Shown piece after piece: positions 10,174-18,863 of a stretch of DNA of 64,000 nt. This stretch comes from Rhizobium sp. J15. GTDB taxonomy: Bacteria; Pseudomonadota; Alphaproteobacteria; Rhizobiales; Rhizobiaceae. The notes under the pieces were generated by a model. The model did no database searches. It was not told the DNA's origin and saw only the letters and a program-made list of their open reading frames with translations. The stretch lies in contig NZ_NWSX01000023.1 of assembly GCF_002531825.1 (NCBI RefSeq), positions 22,403-86,402 on the forward strand, read 5' to 3'. Each line of letters begins with the position of its first letter. The stretch's first letter is position 1. The translations under genes were made by a program, and so were the position numbers.

Positions 10174-10176
10174 CGG

Positions 10177-11106
10177 TTACTTCACCGCCAGTTTCAGGCC
10201 TTCGCGCGGCGTGACGACGGGCGACCAGCCGAGAACGTCGCGCGCCTGGGATATGTCGACCTGCAGCGAACCGCAAAGGCGCTGATAGACGGCTTCCTTC
10301 CCGACTGCCTTTGCCGCCATGTGCAGCACTGCGGACGGGAAGGGGACCAGCATCGGCTTGACGCCGAGCCCCACGGCGATTCCGCTGATGAGCGCCGGGG
10401 TCGAGAGGTCCTCACCATCTCCGGCAAGAAAAATCTCGCCGCCGGCGGCGGGATGCGCCATGCAGGTGATGATCAGATCGACGAGATTTTGCACCGCGAC
10501 CAGGGTGCGGCGGTTCTTCAGCGAAGCGAAAGGGAGCGGTATCCGCTTGCGGACGAGCCCGGTGAGAAGAGCGAAGTTGCCCCTTGCGCCGGGACCATAG
10601 ACCAGGGGCGGGCGGATGATGACGACGTCCATGCCGGTGCGGGCGGCGATTTCGCGCAGGCCGGTTTCGCTTTCCAGCTTCGAAATACCGTAGGGATCGA
10701 TCGGCTTCGGCGTGTCGTCGTGCCGGAACGGCCTGTCGTTCTCTTCGCCATTGACCTTGATGGTGCTGACGAAGACGAATCTCTTTAGGCCGGTGCGCGC
10801 GGCCTGTTCGGCGAGATTGAGCGTGGCGGCGGTGTTCGTCCGGCGGAATTCCGCCAGCGGATCGGCCGCGCGGTCGTTCATGATGTGCACGCGGGCAGCA
10901 AGGTGGACGATGACATCGACGCCTTCGAGCGCTCCCGCCCAGTCGGTCCTGTCGGTTATATCGATCGGAAAATGCCTGACATCATCAGGAAAGGCAGGCG
11001 TTGCGGATCGGGTGGTGACCACGAGATCGCAAACCTTCTCCTCGTGCAGCCGTTTGACAAGCGGGCTGCCGACGAAGCCGGCGGCGCCGGTGACGAGGCA
11101 TCGCAT
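10177..11106 (-). CDS. NAD-dependent epimerase/dehydratase (extended SDR)
   Basis: The 309-residue product is an extended short-chain dehydrogenase of the UDP-sugar epimerase type. It has the NAD-binding GAAGFVG at residues 7-13, a VIVHLAARVH stretch, the catalytic YGISK with Tyr139/Lys143 and the IRPPLVYGP substrate-loop motif. The substrate is unknown; a nucleotide sugar for polysaccharide or lipopolysaccharide is the usual role. It points against the cell-wall genes, between murB and ddl, and its 3-prime end nearly touches murB. This placement splits the dcw block and forces ddl-ftsQAZ to use their own promoter. Confidence 0.88.
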   Translation of the reverse strand: MRCLVTGAAGFVGSPLVKRLHEEKVCDLVVTTRSATPAFPDDVRHFPIDITDRTDWAGALEGVDVIVHLAARVHIMNDRAADPLAEFRRTNTAATLNLAEQAARTGLKRFVFVSTIKVNGEENDRPFRHDDTPKPIDPYGISKLESETGLREIAARTGMDVVIIRPPLVYGPGARGNFALLTGLVRKRIPLPFASLKNRRTLVAVQNLVDLIITCMAHPAAGGEIFLAGDGEDLSTPALISGIAVGLGVKPMLVPFPSAVLHMAAKAVGKEAVYQRLCGSLQVDISQARDVLGWSPVVTPREGLKLAVK

Positions 11107-11552
11107 GATCTTCTCCCTGCTGTTTCCTGGCCTTCGCTAACCGGAAGTCGGACCCGCATCAACAGAAAAGCGGGAATGGCCGAGCGTCGCGGCGCTTTGC
11201 ATTAATCAATCAAGGCGCCGGCCGCCGCCTCAGTGTTGCCGGTATCGGGTTGAGGAATGACGTCTCAAACCCTTGGCTGATTCCATCATGGGTGAGCGCC
11301 ATACGATATCTCGTTGAACGGATAGGCTTTTTCGATCGTGCTCGGCCTTGCTTCCGGACGGTCTGGGAATGGCTGCGAGATGAGCAAAAGGTAAAGGGCA
11401 GCGAACTTCCGGGCAAAGAGTTAACGAAAGTAAACACTTCATTAACCATAATGATGCTCTAATGCAGGCAAGCCGGACAAAGGCCTGAAACGGCGCAGAC
11501 AGCTTCGCGCAAGCGTCGATTTCAAAAGTGGAAGTTATTTTTGGGGGTGTTG
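11107..11552 (+). promoter_or_regulatory. Intergenic region upstream of ddl-ftsQAZ with a CtrA-like half site
   Basis: This 446-base gap between the divergent epimerase and ddl holds no convincing gene; a 70-codon frame at 11250-11462 lacks support. It must contain the promoters of both neighbours. The octamer TTAACCAT at 11442-11449, with another TTAAC at 11421-11425 and local AT-richness, resembles the half site bound by the cell-cycle regulator CtrA in alphaproteobacteria. The two TTAA elements are 17 bases apart, not the 7 of a full consensus, so a CtrA call is only suggestive. Confidence 0.4.
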
Positions 11553-12479
11553 ATGAGTCGCAAGCATGTCGCTGTCCTGATGGGCGGATTTTCCTCGGAA
11601 AGGCCCGTCAGCCTTTCCTCGGGAAAGGCTTGCGCAGAGGCCCTCGAAGCGGAAGGCTTCAAGGTGACGTGCATCGATGTCGCCCGCGACGTTTCCGAAA
11701 AGCTTGCCGCGCTGAAGCCGGATGTCGCCTTCAATGCCCTCCATGGCCCCTTCGGTGAGGACGGCACGATCCAGGGCATTCTGGAATATCTGGAGATTCC
11801 CTATACGCATTCGGGCGTGCTTGCCTCGGCCTTGGCGATGGACAAGGACAAGGCGAAGCGCGTTGCCGCTGCTGCCGGTGTTCCGGTGGCCGAATCGCAG
11901 ACGATCAATCGTTTCGCCTTTCCCTCGGTTCATCCGATGAGGCCGCCCTATGTGGTGAAGCCGGTGCGAGAGGGGTCGAGCTTCGGCGTCGTCATCGTCA
12001 CGGAAGATCAGGCGCATCCGCCGCAGGTCGTCAGCTCGCCCGAGTGGCGTTACGGCGAAGAGGTGCTGGTCGAGCGCTATGTCTATGGCCGTGAACTGAC
12101 CTGCGGCGTGATGGGCGACGTCGCGCTCGGCGTCACCGAAGTGGTGCCGCAGGGCCACAATTTCTATGATTACGATTCCAAGTATGCGGCAGGCGGTTCA
12201 AAACACGTCATCCCGGCGAAAATTTCACCGAATATTTACCAAAAAATACAAACATTGGCCCTAAGGGCGCATCAGGCAATCGGTTGCCGCGGCGTCAGTC
12301 GGTCCGACTTTCGTTACGACGATCGTTTCTCCGAAGACGGCGAAATCATCTGGCTGGAGGTCAATACCCAGCCTGGCATGACTCCAACCTCGCTCGTGCC
12401 CGAAATGGCCGGTCATGCCGGCTATTCGTTTGGTCAGTTTCTCCGGTGGATGGTGGAGGACGCGTCTTGTTTGCGTTGA
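11553..12479 (+). CDS. ddlB: D-alanine:D-alanine ligase
   Basis: ATP-grasp ligase that makes D-Ala-D-Ala for MurF. The 308-residue protein opens with VAVLMGGFSSERPVSL, typical of Ddl, and ends with the ATP-grasp metal site EVNTQPGMT and SLVPEMA. An in-frame TTG at 11541 was rejected because ATG 11553 follows a GGGGG ribosome site at a good distance and gives the family start MSRKHVAV. It heads the ddl-ftsQ-ftsA-ftsZ group, and its 3-prime end contains the ribosome site and TTG start of ftsQ. Confidence 0.94.
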   Translation: MSRKHVAVLMGGFSSERPVSLSSGKACAEALEAEGFKVTCIDVARDVSEKLAALKPDVAFNALHGPFGEDGTIQGILEYLEIPYTHSGVLASALAMDKDKAKRVAAAAGVPVAESQTINRFAFPSVHPMRPPYVVKPVREGSSFGVVIVTEDQAHPPQVVSSPEWRYGEEVLVERYVYGRELTCGVMGDVALGVTEVVPQGHNFYDYDSKYAAGGSKHVIPAKISPNIYQKIQTLALRAHQAIGCRGVSRSDFRYDDRFSEDGEIIWLEVNTQPGMTPTSLVPEMAGHAGYSFGQFLRWMVEDASCLR

Positions 12480-13399
12480 CAGTCAAGAGGATTGGGCGCC
12501 CTAGCCATCATGTCGCGCTTCCCATCGTGGAAGCCGAAGAACGGTTCGTTCTGCCGCGCCCGCTGCGCCGCGTCACCCGTTTCCTGATCAGCCTCGGCGG
12601 CGGCCGCATCGATATTCCGGCCCATACGGGCACGGTTTCGGCGCTGGCCTTCCTGGCTGCGACCGGCCTCTACGGCATGTCGCTCGGTGGCCATACGGAA
12701 GCCGTCGCGCAGGCGACGACGACGGCCGCGGGCTTTGCAATCGAAGACGTGAAGGTCTCCGGCAATTCCGAAACCTCCGAAATCGAGATCCTGCAGCTGA
12801 TCGGCCTCGACGGCACGACCTCGCTGGTCGCGCTCGATGTCGATGCGGCCCGCCGCAAGATCGCGCATCTTCCCTGGGTCGAAAATGTCGAGGTCCGCAA
12901 GATCTATCCGAAGACGATCGAGGTGAAGCTCAAGGAGCGCCAGGCCTATGCGATCTGGCAGCACGGGCAGGAGCTTTCGCTCATCGAGAAGAACGGCAGC
13001 GTCATTGCGCCGCTGCGCGACAACAAGTTCTCCGCGCTGCCGCTCGTCGTCGGCCGCGATGCCGAAACGGCGGCTGCTTCGCTCGACGAGGCCTTCTCGA
13101 AATGGCCTGACGTGAAGGCCCGTGTGAAGGCCTATGTCTGGATATCGGGCCGCCGCTGGGATCTGCACATGGATAACGGCGTCATCGTCAAGCTGCCGGA
13201 AGACGGCATCGACCAGGCGCTGGCCACACTTTCGAAGTTCGACAAGCAGCACCAGCTCCTGGAGCGCGATATCGCTGCGGTCGATCTGAGATTGCCTGAC
13301 AGGACCGCAATCCAGCTGACGCCGGAAGCGGCGGTCCGCAGGCAGGCGGCGGTGACGGAGCGTACGAAAGAATTGAAGAAGTCGGGGCAGAATATATGA
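12467..13399 (+). CDS. ftsQ: Cell division protein FtsQ
   Basis: Bitopic membrane protein that links cytoplasmic and periplasmic parts of the divisome. The predicted 310 residues comprise a short cytoplasmic part, one membrane segment at about 55-73, a POTRA domain at about 90-160 (FAIEDVKVSGNSETSE onward) and the FtsQ beta domain. I chose TTG 12467 because GGTGGAGGA ends six bases before it; a TTG at 12476 is too far. The open frame extends upstream inside ddl, but that part is out-of-frame shadow. It overlaps ddl by 13 bases and ftsA by 4. Confidence 0.9.
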   Translation: MFALTVKRIGRPSHHVALPIVEAEERFVLPRPLRRVTRFLISLGGGRIDIPAHTGTVSALAFLAATGLYGMSLGGHTEAVAQATTTAAGFAIEDVKVSGNSETSEIEILQLIGLDGTTSLVALDVDAARRKIAHLPWVENVEVRKIYPKTIEVKLKERQAYAIWQHGQELSLIEKNGSVIAPLRDNKFSALPLVVGRDAETAAASLDEAFSKWPDVKARVKAYVWISGRRWDLHMDNGVIVKLPEDGIDQALATLSKFDKQHQLLERDIAAVDLRLPDRTAIQLTPEAAVRRQAAVTERTKELKKSGQNI

Positions 13400-14727
13400 G
13401 CTTGTTCGGTTCATCCCATTTCGGACTGCCGCGCTTGAAGCCGCTTTCGTCGAAGCGGTCGCATATCGTTTCGGTGCTCGACATCGGCTCGACCAAGGTC
13501 GTCTGCATGATCGGCCGGCTGACGCCGCGCGAGGAAAGCCAGATCCTGCCGGGCCGCACCCACAATATCGAGATCATCGGCATCGGCCATCAGCGCTCCC
13601 GCGGCATCAAGACCGGTGTCATCGCCGATCTCGACGCGCTGGAAGGCGTCATCCGCCTTGCCGTCGATGCGGCCGAGCGCATGGCGGGGCTGACCGTCGA
13701 GAGCCTGATCGTCAACTTGACGGCCGGCCGCCTCGGCAGCGACATCTATACCGCGACGATCGATCTCGGCGGCCAGGAAGTCGAGCTCAACGATCTGAAG
13801 AAGGTGCTGTCGGCGGCCTGCCAGCAGTCGCTACGCCAGGACCGCTCGGTGCTGCATTCGCTGGCGACGGGTTTCTCGCTCGACGGCGAGCGCGGCATCC
13901 GCGATCCGCTGGCGATGTACGGCGATGCGCTCGGCGTCGACATGCATGTCGTCACCGCGGAGCGCTCGGCGCTGAAGAACCTCGAGCTCAGCGTCAACCG
14001 CGCGCATCTGTCGGTCGAAGGCATCGTCGCGACCCCTTATGCATCCGGCCTTGCCGCTCTTGTCGACGACGAAGTCGAGCTCGGCTGCGCCGCGATCGAC
14101 ATGGGCGGCGGCACGACGACGATCTCGGTCTTTGCCGAAGGCAAGCTCGTTCATACCGATGCCGTCGGCCTCGGCGGCCATCACGTCACCACCGATCTGG
14201 CGCGCGGTCTTTCGACCCGCATCGAGGATGCGGAGCGGCTGAAGGTCGTACATGCCTCGGCGCTGCTGAATTCCTCCGACGAGCGCGAGCTGATCTCGAT
14301 CCCGCCGATCGGCGAGGATGATCGCGACCAGCCGTCGCAAGTGCCGCGGGCGCTGGTTTCGCGCATCGTATCGGCCCGAATCGAAGAGACGATGGAACTG
14401 ATCCGCGACCGTATCCAGCGCTCCGGCTTCAGCCCGATCGTCGGCAAGCGCGTCGTGTTGACGGGCGGCGCCAGCCAGCTGACCGGCCTTGCCGAAGTGG
14501 CGCGGCGCATCCTTGCCCGCAACGTCCGCATCGGCCGCCCGATGGGCGTCTCGGGCCTGCCGACGGCGGCAAAGGGCCCGGCCTTTTCGACGGCCGTCGG
14601 CCTGATGATCTATCCGCAGGTCGCGGACATGGAGACACATGCGTCACAGAGCGGTCTGCTCATGTCGCTTGGGGGAAATAACAGCCGCATAGCCCGGATG
14701 GGCCAGTGGCTGAAGGAAAGCTTCTGA
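13396..14727 (+). CDS. ftsA: Cell division protein FtsA
   Basis: Actin-like ATPase that tethers FtsZ filaments to the membrane. The 443-residue product has the phosphate-1 motif VLDIGSTKVVCMIG near residues 28-41, GAAIDMGGGTTTISVF (phosphate-2) in the middle and VLTGGASQLTGL near the C-terminus. The C-terminal tail ends with an amphipathic stretch (MGQWLKESF) that fits the usual membrane-targeting helix. Its start overlaps the ftsQ stop (ATGA), and ftsZ begins 56 bases downstream. Confidence 0.96.
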   Translation: MSLFGSSHFGLPRLKPLSSKRSHIVSVLDIGSTKVVCMIGRLTPREESQILPGRTHNIEIIGIGHQRSRGIKTGVIADLDALEGVIRLAVDAAERMAGLTVESLIVNLTAGRLGSDIYTATIDLGGQEVELNDLKKVLSAACQQSLRQDRSVLHSLATGFSLDGERGIRDPLAMYGDALGVDMHVVTAERSALKNLELSVNRAHLSVEGIVATPYASGLAALVDDEVELGCAAIDMGGGTTTISVFAEGKLVHTDAVGLGGHHVTTDLARGLSTRIEDAERLKVVHASALLNSSDERELISIPPIGEDDRDQPSQVPRALVSRIVSARIEETMELIRDRIQRSGFSPIVGKRVVLTGGASQLTGLAEVARRILARNVRIGRPMGVSGLPTAAKGPAFSTAVGLMIYPQVADMETHASQSGLLMSLGGNNSRIARMGQWLKESF

Positions 14728-14783
14728 AATTCGAGTAATTGGCCGGCGTGGCGATGCGGCCAGAGAGAGAAGGAACAGGTACC

Positions 14784-16502
14784 ATGACCATCAAGCTGCA
14801 AAAGCCTGACATCACAGAGCTGAAGCCGCGCATCACCGTGTTCGGCGTGGGCGGCGGCGGCGGCAATGCCGTCAACAACATGATCACCGCCGGCCTCCAG
14901 GGCGTCGACTTCGTCGTTGCCAACACGGATGCGCAGGCGCTGACGATGACGAAGGCCGAGCGCATCATCCAGCTCGGCGTCAATGTCACAGAAGGCCTCG
15001 GCGCCGGCTCGCAGCCGGAAGTCGGTCGCGCGGCCGCCGAAGAGTGCATCGATGAGATCGTCGATCACCTGAACGGCACGCATATGTGCTTCGTCACCGC
15101 CGGCATGGGCGGCGGCACCGGCACGGGCGCTGCCCCGGTCGTCGCACAGGCCGCCCGCAACAAGGGCATCCTGACGGTCGGCGTCGTCACCAAGCCGTTC
15201 CATTTCGAAGGCGGTCGCCGCATGCGTCTGGCCGAGATGGGCATTCAGGAGCTGCAGAAGTCTGTCGACACGCTGATCGTCATTCCGAACCAGAACCTCT
15301 TCCGTATCGCCAACGACAAGACGACCTTCGCCGACGCTTTCGCCATGGCCGACCAGGTTCTCTATTCGGGCGTCGCCTGCATCACCGACCTGATGGTGAA
15401 GGAAGGCCTCATCAACCTCGACTTCGCCGACGTCCGCTCGGTGATGCGTGAGATGGGCCGCGCGATGATGGGCACCGGCGAAGCTTCCGGCTCCGGCCGC
15501 GCGCTGCAGGCAGCCGAAGCGGCAATCGCCAACCCGCTGCTCGACGAAACCTCGATGAAGGGCGCCCAGGGCCTGCTGATCTCCATCACCGGCGGCCGCG
15601 ACCTGACCCTGTTCGAAGTCGACGAAGCTGCGACCCGCATCCGCGAAGAAGTCGATCCCGACGCCAACATCATCCTCGGTGCCACCTTCGACGAATCGCT
15701 CGAAGGCATCATCCGCGTTTCGGTCGTCGCCACCGGCATCGACCGGGCGATCAGCGAAGCCGCCGAGCGCAGCTTCCAGCCGGTTGCAAAGCCCGCTATC
15801 CGTCCTTCCGCGGCTGTTGCTCCGGCAGCGGCCGCAGTTCAGCCTGCTCCAGTAATGCAGGCACCGAAGGCCATCGATCCGATCGCGCAGACCATCCGCG
15901 AAGCCGAGATGGAACGCGAGCTCGAAATCCCGGCCCCGCGTGCCAGCGCCCCCGTGCAGCAGCCGGCGGTTCAGCAGGAAACCTTCCGTCCGCAGAGCAA
16001 GATCTTCGCGCCTGCACAGGAAGCGCCCGTTATCCGTCCCGCACCGGTTCAGCCGGCGCCGGCTCCGGTCATGAGCCAGCCGGTTCAGCAGCAGCCGATC
16101 CAGCAGCACCAGCCGGTCCGGCAGGAGCCGATCATCCGCCAGACGCCCGAGCCGATGCGCATGCCGAAGGTCGAAGACTTCCCGCCGGTCGTCCAGGCCG
16201 AACTCGACCACCGCACGCAGCCGGCTTCGGCGCATCAGCAGGAAGAGCGCGGTCCGATGGGCCTGCTCAAGCGAATCACCAATTCGCTTGGCCGCCGTGA
16301 CGACGACGCCGTTGCCGCCGACATGACGGCCGTACCGCCCGCCGCTTCGCAGCAGCGCCGCCCGCTGTCGCCGGAGGCAAGCCTCTACGCACCGCGTCGC
16401 GGCAATCTCGACGACCAGGGCCGCGCGGTTCCGCAGGCCCGGATGATGCAGGAAGACGACCAGCTGGAAATCCCGGCATTCCTGCGCCGCCAGTCGAACT
16501 GA
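14784..16502 (+). CDS. ftsZ: Cell division GTPase FtsZ (long-linker type)
   Basis: Tubulin-like GTPase that forms the cytokinetic ring. The 572-residue protein has the GTP-binding signature GGGTGTGAAP at residues 109-118 and the synergy-loop region around residue 210. A proline- and glutamine-rich linker of more than 200 residues follows, then a conserved C-terminal peptide (LEIPAFLRRQ) that binds FtsA and other partners. The longer frame from 14739 was rejected: ATG 14784 follows AGAAGGAAC and gives the family start MTIKLQKPDI. Long linkers are usual in rhizobial FtsZ. Confidence 0.97.
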   Translation: MTIKLQKPDITELKPRITVFGVGGGGGNAVNNMITAGLQGVDFVVANTDAQALTMTKAERIIQLGVNVTEGLGAGSQPEVGRAAAEECIDEIVDHLNGTHMCFVTAGMGGGTGTGAAPVVAQAARNKGILTVGVVTKPFHFEGGRRMRLAEMGIQELQKSVDTLIVIPNQNLFRIANDKTTFADAFAMADQVLYSGVACITDLMVKEGLINLDFADVRSVMREMGRAMMGTGEASGSGRALQAAEAAIANPLLDETSMKGAQGLLISITGGRDLTLFEVDEAATRIREEVDPDANIILGATFDESLEGIIRVSVVATGIDRAISEAAERSFQPVAKPAIRPSAAVAPAAAAVQPAPVMQAPKAIDPIAQTIREAEMERELEIPAPRASAPVQQPAVQQETFRPQSKIFAPAQEAPVIRPAPVQPAPAPVMSQPVQQQPIQQHQPVRQEPIIRQTPEPMRMPKVEDFPPVVQAELDHRTQPASAHQQEERGPMGLLKRITNSLGRRDDDAVAADMTAVPPAASQQRRPLSPEASLYAPRRGNLDDQGRAVPQARMMQEDDQLEIPAFLRRQSN

Positions 16503-16523
16503 GGCTGCGTTTCGACACCGTTC

Positions 16524-16560
16524 ATGCCCGGGATTCAGGTCCCGGGCATTTGCGTTTTTC
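16524..16560 (+). terminator. Intrinsic terminator after ftsZ
   Basis: A perfect 10-base-pair stem (ATGCCCGGGA at 16524-16533 with TCCCGGGCAT at 16540-16549) closes a six-base loop and is followed by TTGCGTTTTT. It lies 21 bases after the ftsZ stop, so lpxC probably has its own promoter in the next 200 bases. Confidence 0.85.
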
Positions 16561-16763
16561 AGCCCGGAATTGCTGAGCGATATCAATCGTGTGACTTCGT
16601 AACAAAACGAAAGAAACAGTGATTTGGATTGGAGCGCTAGCGCACGTAAGTATGGTGCAAGGAAACTGCGCTAGGAGATTCCTCGAAGAGGCTCCTGCTG
16701 CAGAATGAATGATAACCGCACCGTGAGACAAACCACTGGAGCGGAAGAATAAAGGCAGATTTT

Positions 16764-17720
16764 ATGGCAATTGGCTTGCTGGGTTTTCAAACGACGGTAT
16801 CGCGTCCCGTGACGCTCTCGGGCATCGGGGTTCATTCGGGCGCTGATGTTTCGATCACCCTGAACCCGGCCGAGTCGGACACCGGCGTCGTTTTCCAGCG
16901 CCTGCATGACAATGGCGATGTCACCGAACTCAAGGCCGTCTCCTCGCAGGTCGGCAATACCGATCTTTGCACCGTGCTCGGCTTCTCGCCCGCCCATTCG
17001 GTCGCGACGATCGAACATGTCATGGCCGCCATCTATGCGCTCGGCCTCGACAATGTGGTGATCGAAGTGCAGGGCGCCGAAATGCCGATCATGGACGGCA
17101 GCTCGCTGCCCTTCGTCGAAGCGATCGAGCAGGCCGGCCTCGTCTCTCTCGGCGTCAAGCGCCGCTATATCCGCATCACCAAGCCGGTGCGCATCGAGCA
17201 CGGCGGCTCCTGGAGCGAATTCCGCCCCTATGACGGCACGCGATTCGAAGTCGAGATCGATTTCGAATGCCCGCTGATCGGCCGGCAGAAATGGGCCGGC
17301 GACATGAGCGCTTCCGTCTTCAAGGCCGAGCTTTCGCGCGCCCGCACCTTCGGCTTCATGCGCGATGTCGAGCGTCTCTGGGCATCGGGCCACGCGCTCG
17401 GTTCCTCGCTTGAAAATTCCGTCGTCATCTCCGACGACAACACCGTCATCAACGTCGAAGGGCTGCGTTACGCCAAGGACGAGTTCGTCCGCCACAAGAC
17501 GCTCGATGCCGTCGGCGACCTGTCGCTTGCCGGCGCCCAGTTCATCGGTTGCTACCGTTCCTATCGCGGCGGTCACAAGATGAACGCCAATGCGCTGAAG
17601 GCGCTGCTCGCCGATCCCACCGCCTATGAGGTTGTGGAGACGTCGACGCCGCGCCAGCGCGTCGCCGCCCGCGAGATGATCGCGGTCAGTGCTTCGGAAT
17701 TCGCTCCCTGGTCGGCATGA
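16764..17720 (+). CDS. lpxC: UDP-3-O-acyl-N-acetylglucosamine deacetylase LpxC
   Basis: Zinc-dependent deacetylase, the committed step of lipid A synthesis. The 318-residue protein has Glu84 and His85 in TIEHVMAA, His244 and Asp248 in RHKTLDAVGD, and His271 in YRGGHKMNA. These match the catalytic Glu78, zinc ligands His79/His238/Asp242 and His265 of the E. coli enzyme. It lies downstream of ftsZ, as in many proteobacteria, but terminators on both sides suggest a single-gene transcript. The 5-prime gap includes a small hairpin around 16673-16696. Confidence 0.97.
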   Translation: MAIGLLGFQTTVSRPVTLSGIGVHSGADVSITLNPAESDTGVVFQRLHDNGDVTELKAVSSQVGNTDLCTVLGFSPAHSVATIEHVMAAIYALGLDNVVIEVQGAEMPIMDGSSLPFVEAIEQAGLVSLGVKRRYIRITKPVRIEHGGSWSEFRPYDGTRFEVEIDFECPLIGRQKWAGDMSASVFKAELSRARTFGFMRDVERLWASGHALGSSLENSVVISDDNTVINVEGLRYAKDEFVRHKTLDAVGDLSLAGAQFIGCYRSYRGGHKMNANALKALLADPTAYEVVETSTPRQRVAAREMIAVSASEFAPWSA

Positions 17721-17745
17721 CCTCCAGCATATTCTTAAGACCAGG

Positions 17746-17773
17746 CCGCCTCTTTCCCAGGGGCGGTTTTTTT
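17746..17773 (+). terminator. Intrinsic terminator after lpxC
   Basis: CCGCC at 17746-17750 pairs with GGCGG at 17762-17766, directly followed by seven T residues, 25 bases after the lpxC stop. The stem is short but the T run is strong. Confidence 0.75.
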
Positions 17774-17988
17774 ATGTGCGCCAAAGTCTGCGGCGATAGG
17801 CATTCTACGGCAGGTGCTTAGCTGCAACAGGTCGGAAAGAAGGTGAAAAGCCGGTCATTCCGGCCGTGGCTGCCACAAAAATGCGTTAATGCCTTATCAT
17901 TGCGTTGCTCTTGATGCACATTTGTGGCTAGAAACGCCAGCGAGGCGTGGCTGCCGTGGAGCGAGCGGCGGCAGTGGGGTTCTTTCGA

Positions 17989-18858
17989 ATGGCTTATGCA
18001 GGATCTGAAGGTATGATGAAGACAGCGCGCGCTTTGTTCGCATCGCTTCTGGTGCTCAGCGCAGGCGCCTCTATATCCGGTTGCCAGTCGGACCCCGATA
18101 TCGATATCACCAAGCTCGGCCTCGAAACCGATCCGCCTGATGTGCTCTACAATCAAGGCCTTGCCAATATGAAGGCCGGCAACATGGCGGAAGCGGCGCG
18201 CAAGTTCGATGCGATCGACCGCGAAAACCCGTTCTCCGAATGGGCGCGCAAGGCGCTTGTCATGAGCACCTTCGTCAAGTACCGCCAGGGCCGCCTCGAC
18301 GATGCGCTTGCCTCCGGCAACCGCTATATGGCGCAATATCCGAAGTCCCAGGATGCCGCCTATGTGCAATATCTGATCGGCCTGACCTATTCCAAGCAGA
18401 TCGTCGACGTGACGCAGGACCAGCGCGCCGCCGCCAAGACGATCGAAGCGATGCAGGCCGTCGTCGACAATTACCCGAACTCCGAATATGTCGACGACGC
18501 GCAGGCCAAGATCCGCTTTGCGCGCGACCAGCTCGCCGGCAAGGAAATGCAGATCGGCCGCTACTATATGGAGCGGAAGGAATATCTCGCCGCGATCTCG
18601 CGCTTCCGCATCGTCGTCGAGAAATATCCGAACACCAACCAGATCGAAGAGGCGCTTGCGCGCCTCGTCGAGGCTTATTACGCCATGGGCATCGTCGACG
18701 AGGCCCAGACGGCGGCTGCCGTTCTCGGCCACAATTACCCCGACAGCCAGTGGTACGCCGATTCCTACAAGCTGCTGCAGACCGGCGGCGCCGAGCCGCG
18801 GGAAAACAAGGGCTCGTGGATCGCTGCGGCAGGCAAGAAACTCCTGCTCGGTTCATAA
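17989..18858 (+). CDS. bamD: Outer-membrane assembly lipoprotein BamD (ComL)
   Basis: Periplasmic lipoprotein of the BAM complex, which folds beta-barrel proteins into the outer membrane. An N-terminal signal peptide ends in a lipobox (SISGC), and the rest carries TPR-like helical repeats such as YNQGLANMKAGNMAEAARKF and YPNSEYVDDAQAKIRFAR. I used ATG 17989 (MAYAGSEG); ATG 18013 or 18016 (MMKTARAL or MKTARAL) would give a more typical signal peptide and is equally possible. It sits directly before recN, five bases apart, which is a common alphaproteobacterial arrangement. Confidence 0.9.
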   Translation: MAYAGSEGMMKTARALFASLLVLSAGASISGCQSDPDIDITKLGLETDPPDVLYNQGLANMKAGNMAEAARKFDAIDRENPFSEWARKALVMSTFVKYRQGRLDDALASGNRYMAQYPKSQDAAYVQYLIGLTYSKQIVDVTQDQRAAAKTIEAMQAVVDNYPNSEYVDDAQAKIRFARDQLAGKEMQIGRYYMERKEYLAAISRFRIVVEKYPNTNQIEEALARLVEAYYAMGIVDEAQTAAAVLGHNYPDSQWYADSYKLLQTGGAEPRENKGSWIAAAGKKLLLGS

Positions 18859-18863
18859 AACCT

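Noticed and set aside
11250..11462. A 70-codon gene between the epimerase and ddl
   Set aside because: No ribosome site or family match; the region looks like promoter DNA.
14610..16586. A 658-codon frame antisense to ftsZ
   Set aside because: It mirrors the FtsZ codons and linker repeats; no ribosome site or family match.
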